This document shows, one piece after another, positions 7,346-13,531 of a stretch of 24,741 bases of DNA. Origin of the DNA: Acidisphaera sp035272265 (GTDB taxonomy: Bacteria; Pseudomonadota; Alphaproteobacteria; Acetobacterales; Acetobacteraceae). The stretch is taken from assembly GCA_035272265.1 (NCBI GenBank), contig DATEQV010000131.1:1-24741 (forward strand), read 5' to 3'. Position 1 is the stretch's first letter, and each line of letters starts with the position of its first letter. A program made the position numbers and the translations under genes. The notes beneath the pieces are model-generated. The model was not told where the DNA came from and made no database searches. It saw only the letters and a list, made by a program, of their open reading frames with translations.

Positions 7346-8446
7346 ATGGCCGATTTCATGTCCGACGCCGTCGTGATCAAGGCGGATGCGCTGGAGCGCG
7401 CCGTCGCCGACATTTTCGTCGCCGCCAAATGCGCGCGCGACGAGGCCGAGCGCATCGCGCGCTGTCTGGTCTCGGCCAACCTCACCGGCCATGACAGCCA
7501 CGGCGTGATCCGCACGCCGCGCTACGTGCAATGGCTGCAAGAGGGCAAGGTTCGCGCCGGGCAGACGCTGACGATCGTGCGCGACGCGCCGACGCACGTG
7601 GTGGTGGACGGCAATTACGGCTTCGGCCAGACGATCGCGCCGCTTGCCGTCGATCTCGGCATCGCGCGCGCGCGCGAGCACGGTCTGTCGGTCGTGGGCC
7701 TGCGCAACTCCGGCCATGTCGGGCGGGTCGGCGACTGGGGCGAACGTGCAGCCGCGGATGGACTGGTATCGCTACACTTCGTCAACGTCGCCGGCGGCGA
7801 GCTGGTGGCGCCGTTCGGCGGCACCAGCCGGCGGTTCTCGACCAACCCGATCTGCATCACCGTGCCGCTGCCGGAAGGACCTCTGGTGCTGGATTTCGCG
7901 ACCTCGCTGGTCGCCGAGGGGAAGGTCCTGGTGGCGAGCAACGGCGGCAAGCCGGTGCCGCCCGGTTCACTGATCGAGCCGGACGGGCGGCTGTCCACCG
8001 ATCCGGTCACGCTGTACGGGCCGATCGCGGGGACGCATGTGCGCGACGCCGCGCAAGGGGCCGGCGCGTTGCGGGCGTTCGGCGAGCACAAGGGCTCGGG
8101 CCTGGCGTTCATGTGCGAGCTGCTGGCCGGGTGCCTGACGGGCGCCGCCACGTCGGGCCCGATCCCCGGCGGCAAGCGCACCCGCATCGCCAATGCGATG
8201 CTGTCGATCTACATCGATCCGGGCACCTTCGGCGCGGCGCACTTTGCCGACGCCGTGCGCGACTACGCCGCCTACGTGAAGGCGTCGCGCCCGGCCACGC
8301 CGACGGGCGAGGTGCTGCTGCCGGGCGATCCCGAACGCCGCAATCGGGCCGACCGGCTGGCCAACGGGGTGCCGCTGCAGGCGCAGACGTGGGCGGCCAT
8401 CTCCGCCACGGCGGCCGAACTGGGCGTGACGCTGCCCGCGGTCTGA
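7346..8446 (+). CDS. Ldh_2-family NAD(P)-dependent 2-hydroxyacid (malate/L-lactate type) dehydrogenase
   Basis: The 366-residue protein matches the malate/L-lactate dehydrogenase family with the unusual non-Rossmann fold (Pfam Ldh_2, PF02615). The diagnostic HDSHGV segment is at 49-54, followed by GLRNSGHVGRVGDW, VAPFGG and EHKGSGLA, all conserved positions of the family. Members oxidise or reduce 2-hydroxyacids such as malate, lactate, ureidoglycolate or sugar-derived hydroxyacids; the E. coli relatives include hydroxycarboxylate dehydrogenase HcxB. It starts one base after the ATPase stop with GGGAGG about 10 bases upstream, so it belongs to the transporter operon and plausibly acts on the imported compound or its product. 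A second ATG at codon 5 is a possible alternative start. The exact substrate is unknown. Confidence 0.9.
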   Translation: MADFMSDAVVIKADALERAVADIFVAAKCARDEAERIARCLVSANLTGHDSHGVIRTPRYVQWLQEGKVRAGQTLTIVRDAPTHVVVDGNYGFGQTIAPLAVDLGIARAREHGLSVVGLRNSGHVGRVGDWGERAAADGLVSLHFVNVAGGELVAPFGGTSRRFSTNPICITVPLPEGPLVLDFATSLVAEGKVLVASNGGKPVPPGSLIEPDGRLSTDPVTLYGPIAGTHVRDAAQGAGALRAFGEHKGSGLAFMCELLAGCLTGAATSGPIPGGKRTRIANAMLSIYIDPGTFGAAHFADAVRDYAAYVKASRPATPTGEVLLPGDPERRNRADRLANGVPLQAQTWAAISATAAELGVTLPAV

Positions 8447-8533
8447 CCGCTGAAGCGGCTTGTTCCGTCCCGTGATGGGGCGCACGCGGCGCGTGCCGAT
8501 GCGGGAGGGCGGTCGCGTTCAGCGCGATTTATC

Positions 8534-8562
8534 TTGATTTTAAGACGCCGTTAGGAGATAAA
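8534..8562 (+). promoter_or_regulatory. Candidate sigma-70-type promoter for the matrixin-like protease
   Basis: An AT-rich island in otherwise GC-rich DNA carries TTGATT (8534-8539) and GATAAA (8557-8562) with a 17-base spacer, each matching four of six consensus positions. An imperfect inverted repeat (TTAAGACGCC at 8540-8549 and GGCGTTAA about 20 bases later) overlaps the spacer and predicted start region and could be an operator. The preceding 8447-8533 holds a 6-bp hairpin (8482-8496) without a T-tract. This is pattern matching only. Confidence 0.35.
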
Positions 8563-8591
8563 TGAGGCGTTAACGCGCGCCGGAGACGACG

Positions 8592-9497
8592 ATGTCCGAG
8601 TACACGCCCGAGCCGATCTGGTCGTCTGGCACCGTCACCTACAGCTTCGCCGACACGACCTACGCGCAGGATGTGTTCCATCCGTTCGACGCGGCGCTCG
8701 ATCCGGCGCAGCAGGCGATCGTCAACGAGGCGATCCAGGCCTGGGAGCAGGTCTCCGGCCTGCAGTTCGTCGAGGTGCTGGACAGCCCCAACCCGGCGCA
8801 GGCGGCCGACATCCGCATCGGCTTCACCGACCTGAACACGCAGAGCACCGGCACGGTCGGGTGGACGTCGTGGACGAGCAGCAACGGCACGTTCAATCCC
8901 GACGTGATCGTGCAGCTCGAGAATCCCGCGCAGCTGCCGCTGGTCGGGTCGGCGTCCAATCCGACCTACGAGGGCACGGCGTCGACGCTGCTGCAGCTGG
9001 CCGAGCACGAGATCGGGCACGCGATCGGCCTGGGCGAGAATCTGACCGATCCGAATTCGATCGAGTATCCGCTGGCGACTGCCGGCGACCAGGCGCTGGA
9101 TGCGACGGATATCGCCGCCGTGCAGGCGCTGTACGGTCCGCCGGCGCCGGCGTTCATCGGCAGCACCACGGCGGATTCCGGATCGAACCCGGCGAGTGGA
9201 GCGGAGACGTTTGTCGTTCATGCGGGCGCGGGCGCCGCGCCGGGCTGGCACCACATCGCCAACTTCCAGGGCGGCGACGTGCTGGACATCCTCGGTATCC
9301 GCAATCCGGGCAGGATCGACTGGATCGGCATGGGCGGCGGGGCGGGCGAACGCGGGGCGACGTTCGAGGTGACTGCGCGTGATGGGGCGCCGATCCACGT
9401 GACGTTCGTCGGCATGACGATGCGCGAGTCGTCGCAGCTGTCGCTGACGTCCGGAATGAGCGGCGGGCGGCCGTTCCTGGAGTTTGCCGCTGCGTAG
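8592..9497 (+). CDS. Matrixin-like (M10) zinc metalloprotease with altered zinc site
   Basis: The 301-residue protein has a metzincin-type catalytic domain in the first ~182 residues. A 'V-YSFAD' opening strand and an AIQAWEQVSGLQFVEV helix/strand are typical of matrixins. The zinc motif is HEIGHAIGLGE (139-149) and the domain ends LDATDIAAVQALYG. The third ligand position, usually His, is Glu149, and the expected SIMY Met-turn reads SIEY (156-159). The C-terminal ~110 residues contain IANFQGGDVLDILGI, resembling the C-terminal region of serralysin-like secreted proteins. There is no N-terminal signal peptide, so type I secretion using a C-terminal signal is plausible, but no transporter is encoded nearby. 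GGAG lies about 8 bases before the ATG. Activity is uncertain because of the two substitutions. Confidence 0.82.
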   Translation: MSEYTPEPIWSSGTVTYSFADTTYAQDVFHPFDAALDPAQQAIVNEAIQAWEQVSGLQFVEVLDSPNPAQAADIRIGFTDLNTQSTGTVGWTSWTSSNGTFNPDVIVQLENPAQLPLVGSASNPTYEGTASTLLQLAEHEIGHAIGLGENLTDPNSIEYPLATAGDQALDATDIAAVQALYGPPAPAFIGSTTADSGSNPASGAETFVVHAGAGAAPGWHHIANFQGGDVLDILGIRNPGRIDWIGMGGGAGERGATFEVTARDGAPIHVTFVGMTMRESSQLSLTSGMSGGRPFLEFAAA

Positions 9498-9568
9498 GGA
9501 TGCGGTGGGGTCTTCGTTCCATCCGCAACCGATCAGCGCGAGAAGATTTCGGACGTCATGATTTATCT

Positions 9569-9673
9569 CGTCATCGCGAGGCACGCAGTGTCGCTGCGAT
9601 CCAGGGCGACGTGACAGGCGCTTGCCGCGCGACCCTGGATCGCCACGCCGCCAAGCGGCGGCTCGCGATGACG
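9569..9673. repeat. Dispersed palindromic repeat, copy B (intact)
   Basis: This 105-bp element lies between the protease gene and the next (minus-strand) gene. Its outer arms CGTCATCGCGAG (9569-9580) and CTCGCGATGACG (9662-9673) are perfect 12-bp inverted repeats. An inner pair, GCGATCCAGGG (9596-9606) and CCCTGGATCGC (9633-9643), is a perfect 11-bp inverted repeat. The shared core with copy A near 6137 shows it is a family, not a chance hairpin. It is probably a non-autonomous MITE-like or REP-like repeat. Its position at the 3' end of both flanking genes would also let it serve as a bidirectional transcription-blocking structure. Confidence 0.85.
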
Positions 9674-9709
9674 GAGTGAACGAGTTTCGCTCCTCAGAGC
9701 TTGGTATGA

Positions 9710-10506
9710 CTACGCAACCTGTCGCCATCGTCTCAGCAGGAGCAAGGTGGCGGACCAGGACACCGAGACCAGCAGCGCGAGGACGAGCGCGGTCGCGGTT
9801 CCCCACGGCCGGATGGCGAGATGCAAGGTCAGCAGCGTCATGGCGAAGCCGGGCATCGCACGCAGCGCGTTGGCGGCCAGCACCGACGATGCCCGGCCGC
9901 CGATCCGGGGCCGCACGATGACGAACAGGCTGGTCAGGCTGATCGGAAACACCGCCGCGATCCCTGTGGCGTCGGGACCGAGGATCGAGCTGACCGAGAC
10001 TACGAACGTGACGAAGGCGGCAACCGCCACCGCACGGGCGAGAAGGTCGAACCGCCGCCGCCGTGGGCGCGGCGCGGTTCTGGCGTCCGTGCCTTGCGAC
10101 GTGTCCAGCAACGCGAAGCCGGCGGCGTAGAGGGCCAGGTTCAAGACGAACGCTGTGGCCGGCGTCCACATGACCAGATGTGTCGCCAGGCTTCCTGCCA
10201 GCCATGCCAGCACAGCGACGACGAGGCATGGCCACGCAGACATGCGGCGCGCCAGGACTCCGTAGACGATCAGGAACAGGGTGGTCGCCGCGTTCGCCGC
10301 GAAACTGCTCAGCGCGCTCGCGGCGACGAAATCCGGCCCGTGCCGCATGGACAGGAACACGTAGGTGGGGCCTGCCGAGATCGGCAGGCTGATGATCAAG
10401 CCGCCCCAGAACGGGCCGAGCACCTCGGCGACGGCAACGCGGAGACGACGAGCAACGCTGTCGCCAGGGCTCTGAAAAGCGGCGGCAGCCACACGGTGGC
10501 AGTCAT
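9710..10506 (-). pseudogene. Integral membrane protein of unknown function, frame broken near its start
   Basis: The main frame (9710 to about 10440) encodes a strongly hydrophobic protein with about seven or eight helices, including GPFWGGLIISLPISAGPTYV and AAVFPISLTSLFVI. I do not recognise a named family; the internal resemblance of these two segments hints at two related halves. Its first helix is missing in that frame. The adjacent frame supplies it: from an ATG at 10506 it reads MTATVWLPPLFRALATALLVVSA, and adding one base near 10438 continues directly into VAVAEVLGPFWGG, giving a 265-residue protein with a normal first helix. An in-frame ATG at 10492 gives a 260-residue alternative, but its beginning is polar. 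The gene is either a one-base pseudogene or affected by a base-call error. It is divergent from the gltS-type gene. Confidence 0.65.
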
Positions 10507-10645
10507 TGCATACGGTCGCCGATACGAAGCTAGACTAGTGACGCAGGTGGAAACCGCCAGACGGCCAGACGATCGGCAGCTCACGCGCGGCACCAGCATG
10601 CGCTTTGGACGGTTCATGAGAAATGTCGGTTGATATCGGGCAGCC

Positions 10646-11862
10646 ATGACGATTTCGGACAGCCTCATCAGCCTCGACGTGCTGCCCTCGCTGCTCGCCG
10701 CGTGTGTCGTGCTGCTGGTCGGCACGGTGCTCTGCCAGCGCGTCGCACTGCTGGCCCGCTACAGCATCCCGAGCCCGATCGCGGCGGCATCCTGTTCGCC
10801 ATCGCCGCCGCGGTGCTGATCCGCTCGACCGGACGCGGCATCGCGTTGGCGAACACCGCGAAGTCCGACCTGCTGCTGCTGTTCTTCGCCTGCCTGGGAC
10901 TCACCTCCGACCTGCGGCTGCTGGTGCGCGGCGGGTCGCGGCTGGTGCGGTTCCTGTTGGCGCTCGTCCCCTTCCTGCTGGCGCAGGACGCGCTCGGCGT
11001 GCTGATGGCGAAGCTGCTCGGCCTGCACCCGTTCCTCGGCCTCATTGCCGGCTCGATCACGCTGGTGGGCGGCCACGGCACCGGCGCGGCCTATGTCGAG
11101 AAATTCGGCGAGGCGAGCGCCATTCCCGGCGTGATGGCGCTGACCATGACCTCGGCGACGCTCGGCCTCGTGCTCGGCGGCGTTATCGGGGGGCCGGTCG
11201 CGGAGCGGTTGATCCGTCGTTTCAGCCTGTCGGCGTCGGCGGACAGCGCCCGGGACGGCGGCGTCATCATGGGTCCGACGGAGACACCGGTGACGACGGT
11301 GCCGGTGATCGGCTCGCTGACGGCGGCGCTGGTCGCGGTGCTGGCCGGCCAGTGGCTCGGCGCGCGGCTGGTGGATGCGCCTGTCACGGTGCCCGATTTC
11401 CTGCTGTGCCTGCTGGCCGGGCTGGTGCTGCGCAACGTCGGCGGCCTGATCGGGCTGCGGCTGCACGCCTCGGCAACCGAGCTGCTCGGGTCGGTGTGCC
11501 TGTCGCTGTTCCTGGCCTGGACGATGATGGCGCTCGATCTCGGAAGCGCATACCGGAGCGCGGCTCCGCTGATGGTCATCCTCGCCGCGCAGGTGGTGCT
11601 GGTGGCGCTGTGGGCGTCCCTGGTGACGTTCCGTCTGGTCGGACGAGACTACGAGAGCGCGGTGATGTCGGCGGCGTTCTGCGGCTTCGCGATGGGCGCG
11701 TCGGCGACCGCCATCGCCAACATGCAGGCGCTCGCGCGGCGACACGGCCCGGCGCCGCAGGCCTTCCTGATCGTTCCGATCGTCGGCGCGTTCTTCATCG
11801 ACATCGTCAACGCCGTCGTGCTGACGCTGTTCCTGTCGATGGACATCATGGGGTTCGGGTAG
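10646..11862 (+). pseudogene. gltS: Glutamate:Na+ symporter (GltS family), frame broken at codon ~46
   Basis: Read from the ATG at 10646, the first 45 codons give a GltS N-terminus (LDVLPSLLAACVVLLVG ... RYSIPSPIA). From about 10781 the family continues in the next frame as GGILFAIAAAVLI and onward to the stop at 11862. Adding one G (GCGGCGGC to GCGGGCGGC at 10781-10788) restores the conserved IP-PIAGG junction and gives 405 residues, close to the 401 of E. coli GltS. The two reentrant-loop motifs are present, GGHGTGAAY in the first half and GASATAIANMQAL in the second, as is the VPIVGAFFIDIVNA end. Intact, it would import glutamate with sodium across the inner membrane. No good Shine-Dalgarno is seen. 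The stop lies 2 bases from the convergent S49 gene's stop. Confidence 0.85.
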
Positions 11863-11864
11863 CG

Positions 11865-12656
11865 CTACATCCGGAAACCCGGCCGCGCGCGCTCCTCCGC
11901 CGCGTCGAACAGGGCGTCGGCGAGCATGCGCGGCAGGCGGGAGAGCAGCGACCGGCGGCGCGGCTTGAAGTTGCGCGCCCTGGCCTTGCTGCCGCCGACC
12001 GCCTTGACCTCGGTGTCCAGGTCGCCGAGCCGGTCCACCAGCCCCAGGGTGATCGCGCGCTCGCCCAGCATGTAGCCGCCGTCGAACACCGCACTCTCGT
12101 CAGCGGTCAATCGCACGCCGCGCCGCGCGCGCACCCAGTCCTTGAAGCGTGCGTGCAGTTCGTCCAGCAGGCCGCGGACGAATTCCAGATCGTCCGGCTT
12201 CTCCGGCAGGAATGGATCGAGCCGGCGCTTGTGCTCGCCCGCCGTGTAGAGGCGACGCTCGATGCCGAGGCGGGACAGCGCGTCGGGGAAGCCGAAGCCG
12301 CCGCCGACCACGCCGATCGAGCCGACGATGCTCATCGGGTTGGCGACGATCTCGTCGGCGGCGCAGGCGAGCCAGTAGCCGCCCGACGCGCCGACCTCGC
12401 CGACGACGGCGCGCAGCTTGACGCGGTGCTCGTCGGCGCGGCGGCGCAGGCGCGCGGCGATCAGGTCGGACTGCACCGGCGAGCCGCCCGGGCTGTCGAT
12501 CTCCAGCAGCAGCGTGGCGTCCTTGGCGGACTTCACGGCGGCGTCGATCAACGGGCCGTAGGCCTCGATGTTCAATGCGCCGGCACGTGCCGACAGGATG
12601 CCGCGCAAGGACAGGACGGGGACGCGGGGCCCCCGCCAGAAGAACAAGCCCGCCAT
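11865..12656 (-). CDS. S49-family serine peptidase (SohB/SppA-like), no membrane anchor
   Basis: The product is 263 residues with the ClpP/crotonase-like fold of S49 peptidases. The predicted Ser-Lys dyad is Ser91 in GASGGYWLA and Lys143 in TAGEHKRRLDPF. The 52-residue spacing equals that of SohB (178/230) and B. subtilis SppA (147/199) as I recall them. DSPGGSP (54-60) and ANPMSIVGSIGV are further family marks. SohB and SppA normally carry an N-terminal membrane helix; here the N-terminus (MAGLFFWRGPRVPVLSL) leads straight into the fold, so the enzyme may be cytoplasmic. The ATG is 2 bases beyond the stop of the upstream transglutaminase gene, so it is co-transcribed with the amidoligase cluster and may process or degrade that cluster's product. 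The C-terminus is strongly basic. Confidence 0.88.
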   Translation of the reverse strand: MAGLFFWRGPRVPVLSLRGILSARAGALNIEAYGPLIDAAVKSAKDATLLLEIDSPGGSPVQSDLIAARLRRRADEHRVKLRAVVGEVGASGGYWLACAADEIVANPMSIVGSIGVVGGGFGFPDALSRLGIERRLYTAGEHKRRLDPFLPEKPDDLEFVRGLLDELHARFKDWVRARRGVRLTADESAVFDGGYMLGERAITLGLVDRLGDLDTEVKAVGGSKARARNFKPRRRSLLSRLPRMLADALFDAAEERARPGFRM

Positions 12657-12658
12657 GG

Positions 12659-13531
12659 TCACTCGCTTTCGAGGTCGACGCTCACCGCAACGCTGTGCTC
12701 GCCGCCGCCGAGCAGCACGCCGAGCACCGGGCTCACATCGGCGTAGTCGCGCCCCCAGCCAAGGATCACATGTTCGTCGCTGACGATCAGGTCGTTGGTC
12801 GGATCGAGGTCGACCCAGCCATGCTCCGGCCCGAGCCACGCGCCGACCCAGGCGTGCGACTGGTCGCAGCCGCGCCGCCGAGCCTGGCCGGGCGGCGGGC
12901 GGGTGCGGATGTAGCCGGACACGTAGCGCGCCGGCAGGCCGAGCGCGCGCAACGCCGAGATCATCAGGTGCGCGAAGTCCTGGCACACGCCGGCGCGCTG
13001 GCGCAGCACCGTCGAGACGGGGGTGGCGATCGTCGTCACCCCGGAGCGGAAGGCGAATTCGGTGCGGATGCGATGGTTCAGGTCGCGCAGCGCCGCGAGG
13101 ATCGGGCGGCCCTCGGTGAAGGTCGGCAACGCGTAGTCCCTGGCCGCGTGGACGGCGGGGGCGAGCCGGCTGTCGAAGACGAACTGCGCCTCGCGCCAGC
13201 CCGGGCCGCCGGCGGGCGAGGCCATGCGCGCCACGTCTTCCCAGGCCGGCGTGGCGTCGTCCGGCGGCGGCGGCGGGAAGGCGACATCGACGGTGGCGTC
13301 CAGGACGACGTCGAACTCCGCGTGCGGCTTGTCGAGGAACATCCAGCGTACGTCGTTGCCGAAATAGTCGGTCCCTTCGGTGATGCGGACCGGGGTGGGG
13401 TCGGCTTCGAGGCTGGCGGAAACGATCCGCTGGTGCGGCAGCGGGCGCGGCGACATGTGCACCAGGTGCGCGGCGAGGTCCACCGGGGTGCCGTAGCTGT
13501 ACGCGGTCTGGTGGCGGACGCGATATTTCAT
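12659..13531 (-). CDS. Transglutaminase-like cysteine protease
   Basis: The protein is 290 residues. An N-terminal beta-rich domain opens MKYRVRHQTAYSYG, typical of the bacterial transglutaminase-like N-terminal region (Bact_transglu_N). The papain-like transglutaminase core has a full triad: Cys183 in GVCQDFAHLM, His226 in SHAWVGAW and Asp243 in DLDPTND. Bacterial members are thought to act as peptidases or amide-bond transferases rather than protein cross-linkers. The start is fixed by the ATGA overlap with the ATP-grasp/alpha-E gene upstream. This is the second transglutaminase-fold enzyme of the operon. The pairing of two such enzymes with ATP-grasp and alpha-E proteins is a known conserved neighbourhood predicted to make or remodel a peptide-like amide product; the substrate is unknown. 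Confidence 0.92.
   Translation of the reverse strand: MKYRVRHQTAYSYGTPVDLAAHLVHMSPRPLPHQRIVSASLEADPTPVRITEGTDYFGNDVRWMFLDKPHAEFDVVLDATVDVAFPPPPPDDATPAWEDVARMASPAGGPGWREAQFVFDSRLAPAVHAARDYALPTFTEGRPILAALRDLNHRIRTEFAFRSGVTTIATPVSTVLRQRAGVCQDFAHLMISALRALGLPARYVSGYIRTRPPPGQARRRGCDQSHAWVGAWLGPEHGWVDLDPTNDLIVSDEHVILGWGRDYADVSPVLGVLLGGGEHSVAVSVDLESE

Noticed and set aside
8482..8496. Hairpin GCACGC-GGC-GCGTGC after the dehydrogenase gene as a terminator
   Set aside because: Short stem, three-base loop and no T-tract; not distinguishable from chance in this base composition.
8529..10235. Long minus-strand open frame opposite the matrixin-like gene and repeat copy B
   Set aside because: It crosses a palindromic repeat and translates to Arg-rich sequence; the plus strand carries a recognisable zinc protease.
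10704..12746. Plus-strand open frame covering gltS and the S49 gene
   Set aside because: Gly/Arg/Ala-rich translation out of frame with gltS; it runs through two convergent genes and shows no family motifs.
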